From contig CAZITX010000001.1 in NCBI GenBank assembly GCA_964542305.1, forward strand, positions 113,490 through 177,489: a stretch of 64,000 bases of DNA, written 5' to 3'. The stretch's first letter is position 1. Each line of letters begins with the position of its first letter. Made by a program: the position numbers and the translations under genes. Positions 28,135 through 35,564 of this stretch are shown piece after piece. The notes under the pieces are model-generated. The model was given only the letters and a program-made list of their open reading frames with translations. It was not told where the DNA came from and ran no database searches. The stretch is from DMER64 sp964542305 (GTDB taxonomy: Bacteria > Bacteroidota > Bacteroidia > Bacteroidales > UBA932).

Positions 28135-29148
28135 TCACTTAAAACAAAAAGCACCCGGATTGATTCCTGCAGTCAATGTGTCAACAGGTGTTCCGTCGGG
28201 ATCATAACGGTAAATCTTTCCGGGTTGTACGTAATCTATGGCATCGGCAATGTAAATATGCGATGTGGCCGGATCTACAGCCAGGCCGTAATATCGGCTG
28301 TTCCGGTTTCTTATGAACGGTTGTGATGGGAATGTTTCATGATCTGCGGCCATACGCCATACATCCCGGTTCAGAATGTACAGGGTATCTTTTGATGCAT
28401 TCATTTCCAAATAGGAATAGGTTGCGTCATCAGATACAGTAAAGATTTTTTCTACCGTTCTGTTTTCCGGGTTGATCCTGTAGATTTCACCCGAAGCGGC
28501 ACACCAAATTTTATTGTTTTTATCCAGTATCATCCGTGATGGCTGATTCCCCACTTCAATGGAATCGGTGACGGTGTCTGTTTGTGTGTCAATTACCAGT
28601 ATTTTGTTGTCGAATGACCAGCAACTCACAAACAGGTCGTTTTTCCACTGTACCATTTCTTCCGTGGATCTGTGTCCAGGGGTATTTATTGATCCCGATA
28701 TGGTATATTTTACAGGGTCAATTACCGTGATTCTCTCCCTGTAGAGATCCGTCACATAAGCTTTGTTTTCGTTCACAAAATGGATATGACGAGGTGAAAT
28801 CAGCCCCGTGATATTACCTTTCAACCGGAATGTGCCGGGATCTATAACGAATATCACACCTGAATTGTTTACCACAATATATCCCAGTCCGTTATGTATT
28901 GTCATGGATTGGGCAACATCTCCCAGGTTGATCCCGTTGGCTCTGATGAAAACTTCATTTTCCACGATCCCTGATTGTGTGTCGAAATAAGAAAGGGATG
29001 CGTTGCCGTACATAAAATTGCCCTCGTTGACAATGAAAAGTCCTTTTGATGAAGGTCCCGGAAGGAATGCTTCAGTCTCTGACGGTCCGTATTTCATACA
29101 GGATCCCGTTACCAGCAGAAGCATTATGATTGTAAATGTCCGGGTCAT
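28135..29148 (-). CDS. btuG: BtuG-like cobalamin-binding beta-propeller lipoprotein (DUF5074/YncE type)
   Basis: A 337-residue lipoprotein with a signal ending LVTGSC. The rest is a seven-bladed propeller of YncE-like repeats, visible as recurring V-I-D-x-x-T/K blocks (GVIFVIDPGTFRLKGNI, RITVIDPVKYTISGSI, KILVIDTQTDTVTDSI, EIYRINPENRTVEKI). BtuG proteins bind vitamin B12 very tightly on the cell surface and pass it to BtuB. The identification combines the fold with the riboswitch-controlled operon that also holds btuB. A gene symbol is given on that basis; binding is not shown by sequence alone. Confidence 0.83.
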   Translation of the reverse strand: MTRTFTIIMLLLVTGSCMKYGPSETEAFLPGPSSKGLFIVNEGNFMYGNASLSYFDTQSGIVENEVFIRANGINLGDVAQSMTIHNGLGYIVVNNSGVIFVIDPGTFRLKGNITGLISPRHIHFVNENKAYVTDLYRERITVIDPVKYTISGSINTPGHRSTEEMVQWKNDLFVSCWSFDNKILVIDTQTDTVTDSIEVGNQPSRMILDKNNKIWCAASGEIYRINPENRTVEKIFTVSDDATYSYLEMNASKDTLYILNRDVWRMAADHETFPSQPFIRNRNSRYYGLAVDPATSHIYIADAIDYVQPGKIYRYDPDGTPVDTLTAGINPGAFCFK

Positions 29149-29159
29149 CTTAAGGGTTA

Positions 29160-29948
29160 TTAAAGGGGATAATTTTCAACAATTATATTGTCCAGGCAAA
29201 AATAGGCGGGTGTATTCATCCCGTAAGCACCGGTGTCTGAACTTTTCATGGAAAAGGTTATGCTGTGGACATGTCCCAGCGGCGTAAGATCCACTTTTTG
29301 CCATGAAGTGACCACACCTCCAGATTCCGGAGTACGAAAATCTGCCAGGTAAAAATCCGTTGTACCGGTAACTATTCCTTCCTTGTCATGTCCTGTGAAG
29401 GTCAGTTTCAGCCAGTCTTTATCTTCATAAGAAAACGTTTTGCAGAACATGTCTCCTTGGATCATGGATAAAGCTGTATAGGTACTGTTGGCTACGAAAA
29501 GGGTCAGAAAACTCATCTCTTTTTCAGGATCCTGAAAGGAGATAACGGCATCCGTTCCCAGGTATGCCAGTGCAAAGGTGGCAGAATTGCCATGACCTCC
29601 GAATCCGGTTTCCGGGTCCCGGTAAAATACGCTGCACTGATTGGAATACCCTTCTGTGTACATGTCAGTCCATTGAGACAGAACAATTCCGTTCCAGGAA
29701 CTGTACACATATCCTTCGTATTCAAACGATGAAAAGGCGTATCCGAAGGTCATTCCCGTAGGATCATGAACGTAGGGGGTATAGGATTCGTCATACAGGT
29801 TGTCACCATAGATGGAGTTGGCCAGGGAAGATTGTGAAGTGTCTTCAAACGTAATGACAATTGGTTCGGGTTCTCCGGGAACACAAGGAGTACAACGCAC
29901 AAAAAGTGCAGCAATGCACAAGGCAGACAATAAAGGAATTTTTTTCAT
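29160..29948 (-). CDS. DUF4465-type surface lipoprotein, first gene of the B12 operon
   Basis: A 262-residue lipoprotein with a signal ending LFVRC. It has the DUF4465 layout: an N-terminal FEDTSQSSLANSIYGDNLYD, a GMTFGYAFSSFEYEGYVYSSWNGIVLSQWTD block, a SNQCSVFYRD segment, and the C-terminal NTPAYFCLDNIIVE. It is a predicted extracellular beta-sandwich. Proteins of this class are encoded with B12 transporters in gut Bacteroidota and one group (BtuH) is reported to bind cobalamin; whether this one does is inference from context. The gene starts 38 bases after the cobalamin riboswitch's conserved 3' end. Confidence 0.82.
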   Translation of the reverse strand: MKKIPLLSALCIAALFVRCTPCVPGEPEPIVITFEDTSQSSLANSIYGDNLYDESYTPYVHDPTGMTFGYAFSSFEYEGYVYSSWNGIVLSQWTDMYTEGYSNQCSVFYRDPETGFGGHGNSATFALAYLGTDAVISFQDPEKEMSFLTLFVANSTYTALSMIQGDMFCKTFSYEDKDWLKLTFTGHDKEGIVTGTTDFYLADFRTPESGGVVTSWQKVDLTPLGHVHSITFSMKSSDTGAYGMNTPAYFCLDNIIVENYPL

Positions 29949-29985
29949 GTTTTAGAAAATTAATTAGTTCTCCGCTAGTTATACA

Positions 29986-30168
29986 ACGGCAGGTCTTCTG
30001 ACTTATCCCTGTTTCCGTCGCCTTCCCGAACCATTAGGTCAGTGGCAAGAATAACGGGAACTGATGGAACATAAGTTCCTGGGACTCACAGCAGCGGGAA
30101 CTGTTGCCGAATTTCACGGCATTCCCCTTTAATCCATTGGACCGTTTTCAGGTCTGTTGGAACCGGTG
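29986..30168 (-). ncRNA. Cobalamin riboswitch
   Basis: On the minus strand all conserved blocks of the B12 riboswitch are present and in order: AAAGGGGAATGCCGTGAAATTC, then CAACAGTTCCCGCTGCTGTGA (near 30105-30070), the GCCACTG loop (30046-30040), GGGAAGGC (about 30029-30022), and the B12 box AAGTCAGAAGACCTGCC (30004-29988). The element lies between its promoter at 30174 and the DUF4465 gene, so cobalamin binding should reduce expression of the four-gene uptake operon. Boundaries are approximate. Confidence 0.95.
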
Positions 30169-30173
30169 CTCTG

Positions 30174-30181
30174 CAAATATA
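30174..30181 (-). promoter_or_regulatory. -7 box of the cobalamin operon
   Basis: TATATTTG on the minus strand. Transcription from it would begin at about 30168, just at the 5' edge of the riboswitch. Confidence 0.65.
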
Positions 30182-30204
30182 GATGGTTTGGGGGAATATT
30201 ATGC

Positions 30205-30212
30205 TATTTTTG
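30205..30212 (+). promoter_or_regulatory. -7 box of the second CE1-like esterase
   Basis: TATTTTTG, 21 bases upstream of ATG 30234. It is back to back with the cobalamin operon promoter, 23 bases apart. Confidence 0.5.
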
Positions 30213-30233
30213 TAAAGAAAAATATCCTGAATC

Positions 30234-31079
30234 ATGAAAAACAGAGTTACGTTATTGACAATTACAATCTTGAGTTGCTTAATTTCATACCCGGCTTTAG
30301 CCAGGGGAAGTTATGTGGTTGATTCCCTGGAGAGTTCCATTTTAAAAGAAGTACGTCACTTTGCCGTGTATCTGCCTGAAAGTTATGAAAACAACCCGGA
30401 AAGGGAATACCCGGTGCTTTATTTGCTTCACGGCGGAGGAGGCTCCTGGCGGGATTGGGGACGGGTAGGCAATATGGCCCGGATCGCTGACCGTTTGATG
30501 TCTGCCCGGGATGCCCGGGAAATGATCATTGTAATGCCGGATGCCGGAACTACCCTGATGACCTACTTCAACGGAGGCAACTGGAATTTTGAAGATCATT
30601 TTTTTCAGGAATTCATGCCGTATGTTGAAAACCGTTACAGAATCCGTTCTGAAAAAAGTTCCCGCGCTATAGCAGGTCTTTCCATGGGAGGCCAGGGATC
30701 CGTAATGTACGGTTGTCACAGGCCGGATATATTCTCTGTAGTATATGCTATGAGTGCTTACCTTTATAAAATGGACCTCTCCATGTATAAAGAGGACGAT
30801 CCGGTTAACCGGGACATCCAGCAAAGGGTGGAAAATAACAATGCTGTGAAATATATATCCGGACTGACCAAAGAAGACGCGGTTCCTTTACGTACTGTTA
30901 CCTGGGTGATCGATTGCGGAGACGATGATTTTACATATCGTGCCAACGTGGAATTTTCACTGGCCATGAAAGAACAAGGGATCCCTGTGCAGGTAAGGAT
31001 CTTTGACGGTGCACATTCCTGGGAATATTGGCAGGATGCCCTGGGCAGGGCACTTCCCTACATCTCGGCAATCCTGTAA
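30234..31079 (+). CDS. Secreted CE1-like esterase
   Basis: A 281-residue alpha/beta hydrolase of the esterase D / CE1 group with a signal peptide ending near PALARG (residue 24). It has HGGGGSWRDW as oxyanion loop (66-75), the nucleophile Ser150 in GLSMGG, and likely Asp and His partners in CGDDDFTYR and DGAHSWEYW. It lacks the CBM48-like domain found in the esterase at 13721. Possible substrates are acyl esters on glycans or xenobiotics; neighbours give no hint, since it is not in the B12 operon but divergent from it. The 3' end overlaps the convergent lipoprotein gene by 22 bases. Confidence 0.85.
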   Translation: MKNRVTLLTITILSCLISYPALARGSYVVDSLESSILKEVRHFAVYLPESYENNPEREYPVLYLLHGGGGSWRDWGRVGNMARIADRLMSARDAREMIIVMPDAGTTLMTYFNGGNWNFEDHFFQEFMPYVENRYRIRSEKSSRAIAGLSMGGQGSVMYGCHRPDIFSVVYAMSAYLYKMDLSMYKEDDPVNRDIQQRVENNNAVKYISGLTKEDAVPLRTVTWVIDCGDDDFTYRANVEFSLAMKEQGIPVQVRIFDGAHSWEYWQDALGRALPYISAIL

Positions 31080-32335
31080 ATCAGCGGAGCTTCACGGGAA
31101 GGAGGAAGCATTTCGAACCCTTCCTCCATTTCAAGTTTCCACCCGGTTGTGCTGTATGGAACGAAAGCGGTCGTCCAGTCTGAAGAGATCAGGCATCCGC
31201 CCTCACTGACCTCCAATATGCCGAAATCTCCCGTTATCCTTATGTTGGGATACAATGTCCCCAATTGTCCCAGGGATTGTACGTTAACCGGGGAGAATCC
31301 CATGTTGAATTGACGCAAGGGAATGGACAGAACTGTATCCTGGGTAAAAGTGTGTATATAGGCTTCCCGAATACGTGTCTTCTCCCGCTCCCTTTCTTTT
31401 TCTGTTGCAGCAATGGTGTCGTACCCGTATTTTTTGATGATTTCCGGATCCGGTATAGAGGAAAGATCCCGGTCAGCAAAAAGTGCTTTTTGTAAAATAG
31501 CGGGAAGTGAAGCGTCTTTGTTCAATCCGGTCCGCCAGTTTGTATCAAAGCGGTCTAGCAGGTATCCGTAGGCCAGTCCCGAATGGTAAGCAAAAGCATA
31601 CACGAACGAATTATTATTCCAGTGACGTTCGCGGCTTTCAATGATCTGTTCCTTCATATGGGCTGTATTGTCACAACACAACTTGTAGGCAGTGTATTCC
31701 GGGAGTCCTTCCAGTATCAGAAAAGCATCTTCATTAATACGGGCTTCTTCTGAATACTCAGACAGGCGTGTGTTCCTGAAATGCAAAGCCAGACGAACAT
31801 CTTGAGCGGCGGCTTCCGGATCTTCTGCCCTGATGGCGTGATCCAGGGCATTCCATTCCATCTTGAGCCAGATCCGTGCAGAACTGTTTTCCAAGTGTTC
31901 ACAGAGTTCGGGCCGGGGATCCAGTTCCAGGTCCGGCTGCCGGTAATGAAACGTTTCATGTACCAGCAGAATATTCCGGTCAAAAGTTTTTTCAGGCAGT
32001 GGCCACAAAGCCATGACCCATTTCATGCCTCCCAGTTGTGCCGTTGAATTGGCGGGATTCATCTCTTCCGGGAATTCCCCGCTCCAAATCTCTCCGAATG
32101 GTTCCAGCAATGCTTCTTTGTCGGCCCTGTCTGCATATAATGCCCTGGTTTCAGGATCTACAAAAAAAGTGGGGGCATACAAAGATATGCCCCAAAGATT
32201 GCCGGCATCATGTTGTAAGACAGATTCCAGGGATCTGAAATAGGATTCGGCAACGGATGCTGTGTCGTCAGCCGTACAGGAAGACATCGTAATAATGGCA
32301 ATCCAAAGTGCTATACGTGAAATTTGTTTCATCAT
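31058..32335 (-). CDS. Lipoprotein with an HExxH...E metallopeptidase-like signature, family not recognised
   Basis: A 425-residue predicted lipoprotein with a signal ending MSSC (Cys20). I do not recognise the family. The protein contains VHETFHYRQ (HExxH at 126-130) and, about 80 residues later, LILEGLPEYTAYKL, which offers a Glu as third zinc ligand (Glu209 or Glu213). That spacing is seen in gluzincin-type zinc peptidases. Between them the segment is helical and rich in aromatic and charged residues (LKMEWNALDHAIRAEDPE). The C-terminal 110 residues look beta-rich (VQSLGQLGTLYPNIRITGDFGILEVSEGGCLISSDW). Starts at ATG 32335 or 32332. A divergent promoter pair with an inverted repeat lies upstream. 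Peptidase activity is inference. Confidence 0.7.
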   Translation of the reverse strand: MMKQISRIALWIAIITMSSCTADDTASVAESYFRSLESVLQHDAGNLWGISLYAPTFFVDPETRALYADRADKEALLEPFGEIWSGEFPEEMNPANSTAQLGGMKWVMALWPLPEKTFDRNILLVHETFHYRQPDLELDPRPELCEHLENSSARIWLKMEWNALDHAIRAEDPEAAAQDVRLALHFRNTRLSEYSEEARINEDAFLILEGLPEYTAYKLCCDNTAHMKEQIIESRERHWNNNSFVYAFAYHSGLAYGYLLDRFDTNWRTGLNKDASLPAILQKALFADRDLSSIPDPEIIKKYGYDTIAATEKEREREKTRIREAYIHTFTQDTVLSIPLRQFNMGFSPVNVQSLGQLGTLYPNIRITGDFGILEVSEGGCLISSDWTTAFVPYSTTGWKLEMEEGFEMLPPSREAPLIYRIAEM

Positions 32336-32357
32336 CAAGAGTGTTGTTAAATCATCA

Positions 32358-32365
32358 CAAAACTA
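32358..32365 (-). promoter_or_regulatory. -7 box of the HExxH lipoprotein gene
   Basis: TAGTTTTG on the minus strand, 22 bases from the ATG at 32335. Confidence 0.5.
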
Positions 32366-32377
32366 TAAAATTATAGT
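32362..32377. repeat. Inverted repeat between divergent promoters
   Basis: ACTATAA-AA-TTATAGT, a perfect 7-2-7 inverted repeat. Its ends overlap the -7 boxes on both strands, so a protein bound here would cover both promoters. Confidence 0.6.
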
Positions 32378-32384
32378 ATATTTG
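32377..32384 (+). promoter_or_regulatory. -7 box of the Gate-domain gene
   Basis: TATATTTG, 18 bases before ATG 32403. Confidence 0.55.
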
Positions 32385-32402
32385 CGCCTCAAATTCAAAT
32401 TG

Positions 32403-33329
32403 ATGGAGTCAACCCGCCGGAGAATCATACATTCTGTCAAGGCCGTTACGCCGGGCGCTTTAAAAACTTCCTGGTGGCTGGTGAAGATCATGTTCCTGGT
32501 AACGTTCATTATTACCCTTTTGAAATATTTTGGGGTAATATCCTGGATATCGATATACCTGACGCCTGTTTTCTCAAAATTCGGATTACCCGGAGAGGCT
32601 TCCCTGGCATATGTTTCCGGTTTCTTTGTGAATTGTTATTCCGCAATTGCTGTCATTACCACACTCAATATGGATGTCAGATCCATTACTATTCTTGCCG
32701 TAATGGTGCTTTGCGCACACAATATTCCCATGGAAACGGCTGTTCAGAAGAAAACAGGCACTTCTGCCATAAGGATGATCCTGGTAAGAACATTGTCTTC
32801 GTTATTTTTGGGATGGTTTTTGCATAAGATCATGCCCGGGGAAACAATGCTGACGGTAGCAGGGGCGATAGAAACACAATCCCGGGAATTTTGGCCCATG
32901 ATGGGAACATGGGCACTGGATACAGTGAAGATCGCCATACCTATGGTATTACTTGTTTATTCGCTGACCGTAGTGCAACGGTTGCTTGCCGAGTTTGGGG
33001 TAATACGTTATATTGCAAAACTTTTAAAACCTGTAATGGTCTTTTTTGGTCTGCCTCCCAAAACAGCTTTTTTATGGATTGTGGCCAATACCCTGGGACT
33101 GGCGTACGGTGCCGCAGTGATGATTGATGAAGTGAAAGCAGGGAAAATATCTGTAAAAGACGTGGATTTGCTGAATCACCATATAAGCGTTTCCCACAGC
33201 AACCTGGAAGATCTGCTTTTGTTTACCGCCATAGGTGGTTTCTTACCCTGGATGCTGCTTTCCAGGTGGGCTGTTTCCCTGTTTTGGGTATGGGAAAGAC
33301 GCCTGGAAAAAAAAGTCGGGGCGAAATGA
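32403..33329 (+). CDS. Nucleoside-recognition (Gate) domain membrane protein
   Basis: A 308-residue inner-membrane protein with about seven to eight hydrophobic segments and two Gate-type halves. The first half holds KIMFLVTFIITLLKYFGVISWI and SGFFVNCYSAIAVITTLNM, the second VANTLGLAYGAAVMIDEVKAGK and HHISVSHSNLEDLLLF. This is the pattern of the SpmA/SpmB and YjiG/YjiH group, usually called nucleoside recognition proteins; a transported substrate has not been established for most of them. I chose ATG 32403 because a -7 box precedes it and upstream frame runs into the divergent gene. Its last 14 bases lie within the tRNA-Pro gene on the other strand. Confidence 0.82.
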   Translation: MESTRRRIIHSVKAVTPGALKTSWWLVKIMFLVTFIITLLKYFGVISWISIYLTPVFSKFGLPGEASLAYVSGFFVNCYSAIAVITTLNMDVRSITILAVMVLCAHNIPMETAVQKKTGTSAIRMILVRTLSSLFLGWFLHKIMPGETMLTVAGAIETQSREFWPMMGTWALDTVKIAIPMVLLVYSLTVVQRLLAEFGVIRYIAKLLKPVMVFFGLPPKTAFLWIVANTLGLAYGAAVMIDEVKAGKISVKDVDLLNHHISVSHSNLEDLLLFTAIGGFLPWMLLSRWAVSLFWVWERRLEKKVGAK

Positions 33330-33389
33330 CTCGAACATTCGACCCCTTGCACCCCATGCAAGTGCGCTAGCCAACTGCGCCACGCCCCG
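33316..33389 (-). tRNA. tRNA-Pro (anticodon GGG)
   Basis: A 74-base cloverleaf on the minus strand: acceptor CGGGGCG/CGCCCCG with discriminator A, D stem GCGC/GCGC with loop AGTTGGCTA, anticodon stem CTTGC/GCAAG with loop ATGGGGT (anticodon GGG), variable GGGTC, and T arm GAATG-TTCGAGT-CATTT. The first base C and the ATGGGGT loop are typical of tRNA-Pro. No CCA is encoded. The 3' 14 bases overlap the end of the convergent Gate-domain gene. Confidence 0.95.
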
Positions 33390-33402
33390 CTTTTTAGAGC
33401 CG

Positions 33403-33410
33403 CAAATATA
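33403..33410 (-). promoter_or_regulatory. -7 box of tRNA-Pro
   Basis: TATATTTG on the minus strand, 13 bases upstream of the first tRNA base. Confidence 0.55.
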
Positions 33411-33452
33411 CGGAATTTTTATGAAACTTATAATTTTTGAATAAAAAATACA

Positions 33453-34385
33453 ATGGAAACAATTAAATGCCTTATTGCCGGAAGCGGACCGGCCGGTTAT
33501 ACAGCAGCCATATATGCAGCAAGGGCCAACCTTCAGCCTGTTTTGTACGAAGGTATTCTGCGAGGAGGTCAGTTAACCACGACTACCGAGATCGAAAATT
33601 TTCCCGGTTATCCCCAGGGAGTGGACGGGAATCAGCTCATGGAAGATCTGCGTAAGCAGGCAGAAAGATTTGGCACTGAATTAAGAACCGGGATCATTAC
33701 GGAAACAAAGCTGGACGAATCACCCTTAAGGATCAAACTGGATGACGGAAAAGAACTCCTGGCCAAAACGCTTATAATTGCCACAGGTGCCACGGCCCGG
33801 TACCTTGGTCTTGAATCTGAGGAGAAATTCAGAGGGATGGGTGTTTCAGCATGTGCTACCTGCGACGGTTTTTTCTACAGGGGAAAAGATGTGGCCGTAG
33901 TTGGAGGCGGGGATACCGCCTGTGAAGAAGCGGTATATTTATCCGCATTGTGCCGGAAGGTATACATGATAGTGAGAAGGAATGTGTTCAGGGCTTCAAA
34001 AGTAATGCAGAAACGAGTGCTTTCTACACCAAACATTGAAGTTTTGTGGGAACACCAGACCCGTGAAATACTGGGCGATAATACAGGAGTGACAGGTGCC
34101 TTGCTGGTACACAACTCGGGAAAAGAAAAAGTGATAGACATTCACGGATTTTTTCTTGCCATAGGACACCATCCCAATTCCGAAGCGTTCCGCCCCTGGG
34201 TTGAAGTTAACCAGGAAGGATACATCATTACTCGTCCCAAAAGCACGGAGACTAATGTAGAAGGAGTATTTGCTGCGGGGGACGTTCAGGACAATAAATA
34301 CCGCCAGGCTATTACTGCTGCCGGAAGCGGTTGTATGGCTGCCATTGATGCCGAACGTTATCTGTCTATGAAATCTGGCCTGTAA
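33453..34385 (+). CDS. trxB: Thioredoxin-disulfide reductase
   Basis: An NADPH-dependent flavoenzyme of 310 residues that reduces thioredoxin in the cytoplasm. It has the FAD motif GSGPAGYTAAIYAARA (10-25), the redox-active CATC pair (Cys134, Cys137) followed by Asp138, the NADPH motif VVGGGDTACEEA, and the C-terminal FAD-binding FAAGDVQDNKYRQAITAAGSGCMAA. Length and motifs are those of low-molecular-weight TrxB. The promoter is not obvious; a near-match TAATTTTTG ends 13 bases before the ATG. It is followed by bamD with its own -7 box. Confidence 0.96.
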   Translation: METIKCLIAGSGPAGYTAAIYAARANLQPVLYEGILRGGQLTTTTEIENFPGYPQGVDGNQLMEDLRKQAERFGTELRTGIITETKLDESPLRIKLDDGKELLAKTLIIATGATARYLGLESEEKFRGMGVSACATCDGFFYRGKDVAVVGGGDTACEEAVYLSALCRKVYMIVRRNVFRASKVMQKRVLSTPNIEVLWEHQTREILGDNTGVTGALLVHNSGKEKVIDIHGFFLAIGHHPNSEAFRPWVEVNQEGYIITRPKSTETNVEGVFAAGDVQDNKYRQAITAAGSGCMAAIDAERYLSMKSGL

Positions 34386-34400
34386 TTTGCTAAACTGTCG

Positions 34401-34408
34401 TATATTTG
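34401..34408 (+). promoter_or_regulatory. -7 box of bamD
   Basis: TATATTTG, 15 bases before the preferred bamD ATG at 34424 and 16 bases after the trxB stop. Confidence 0.55.
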
Positions 34409-34423
34409 CATGAAATGTCATTA

Positions 34424-35233
34424 ATGAAAAAACAAATCGTTCTGATCACTGGTCTTTTACTTTTAGGAGCCATGTCTTGCGTCAATCAGTATGAGACATT
34501 GCTGCGGAGTACGGACTATGATCTGAAATTCCGCAAAGCCATTGAGTATTTCGAAGCCAAAAGGTATTCCAGATCACAACCGTTACTGGAACAATTAAAG
34601 ATGGTATACCGGGGTACTGTAAGGGACGATACCCTTCAGTTCTACCTGGGATTGAGCAATTATCACCTGAATGATTTTGTTAAGGCCGAAGATAATTTCA
34701 AGCAATTTGTAGATATCTTTCCCCGCAGCCCTTTTACCAAAACCGCCCGTTACCTGAGATTGGATTGTTTGTACCAAAATACGTACCGGTATGAACTGGA
34801 CCAACAGCCCAGTCATACAGCAATAGCCGCCATCGAGGAGTTTCTCTATGATTATCCCAGAAGTGAATACGAGGAGGTTTGCCGCAAGATGCTGGATGAC
34901 CTCTACAACCGTCTTGACCGGAAGGCTTTCGAGTCGGCAAAGCTTTATTATACCATAGAAGATTATAAAGCGGCTACTCATGCATTGAAGGAAACCCTCA
35001 AAAACAATCCCGAAAGCAGGTATCGCGAAGATGTTCTCTATTACATTGTTGCGGCCAATTACCACTATGCAAACAACAGCATACCCGCTATGCAAAGGGA
35101 ACGTTTTCTTAACGTTATTGACGAATATTATAATTTTATCAGCGAGTATCCCGATTCCGAGTACCGGAAAGAAGTAGACAACATGTTCCGAAAAGCACAA
35201 AATTTCACTGCAAGACATAATAATAAAGAATAA
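34424..35233 (+). CDS. bamD: Outer-membrane protein assembly factor BamD
   Basis: A 269-residue lipoprotein of the beta-barrel assembly machinery, acting at the inner face of the outer membrane with BamA. The signal ends GAMSC. Five TPR-like repeats follow: FRKAIEYFEAKRYSRSQPLLEQL, FYLGLSNYHLNDFVKAEDNFKQFVDIFPRSPF, then AAIEEFLYDYPRSEY, YKAATHALKETLKNNPESRY and NVIDEYYNFISEYPDSEYRKE. ATG 34424 gives a standard signal; an in-frame ATG at 34415 is also possible. The next gene follows after two bases. bamA lies 8 kb further on. Confidence 0.92.
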   Translation: MKKQIVLITGLLLLGAMSCVNQYETLLRSTDYDLKFRKAIEYFEAKRYSRSQPLLEQLKMVYRGTVRDDTLQFYLGLSNYHLNDFVKAEDNFKQFVDIFPRSPFTKTARYLRLDCLYQNTYRYELDQQPSHTAIAAIEEFLYDYPRSEYEEVCRKMLDDLYNRLDRKAFESAKLYYTIEDYKAATHALKETLKNNPESRYREDVLYYIVAANYHYANNSIPAMQRERFLNVIDEYYNFISEYPDSEYRKEVDNMFRKAQNFTARHNNKE

Positions 35234-35235
35234 AT

Positions 35236-35562
35236 ATGGATAGTAAAAAGACACCTGTTCCCGATACCACCGTTACCCGTGATCTTTCCCAATTGTCGGA
35301 AAAGACAGGGAACATATATCAGACTGTAATGATTGTAGCCCAGCGCGCAAACCAGATAGCTGCTGAAGTGAAAAAAGAACTGAACAGCAGGTTGGAAGAG
35401 TTTTCCAATTTTGCGGATACACTGGAAGAAACATTTGAAAATCGTGAACAAATTGAGATTTCACGTCATTATGAACGTCAGCCTAAACCTACGCTGATCT
35501 CCATAAAGGAGTTTGAAGAAGGAGAGACATATTATAAAGTGGTTGAAGAACCCAAAGATTAA
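35236..35562 (+). CDS. rpoZ: RNA polymerase omega-like subunit (RpoZ, Bacteroidota type)
   Basis: A 108-residue Rpb6/omega-like protein that helps assemble RNA polymerase. The core TGNIYQTVMIVAQRANQIAAEVKKEL (24-49) matches the conserved omega motif in which A-R-A-N/R-Q-I contacts the beta-prime subunit. The C-terminal half is acidic and longer than in E. coli omega. It is encoded between bamD and recN with gaps of only two bases on each side, so it is probably co-transcribed and translationally coupled. Confidence 0.87.
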   Translation: MDSKKTPVPDTTVTRDLSQLSEKTGNIYQTVMIVAQRANQIAAEVKKELNSRLEEFSNFADTLEETFENREQIEISRHYERQPKPTLISIKEFEEGETYYKVVEEPKD

Positions 35563-35564
35563 TA

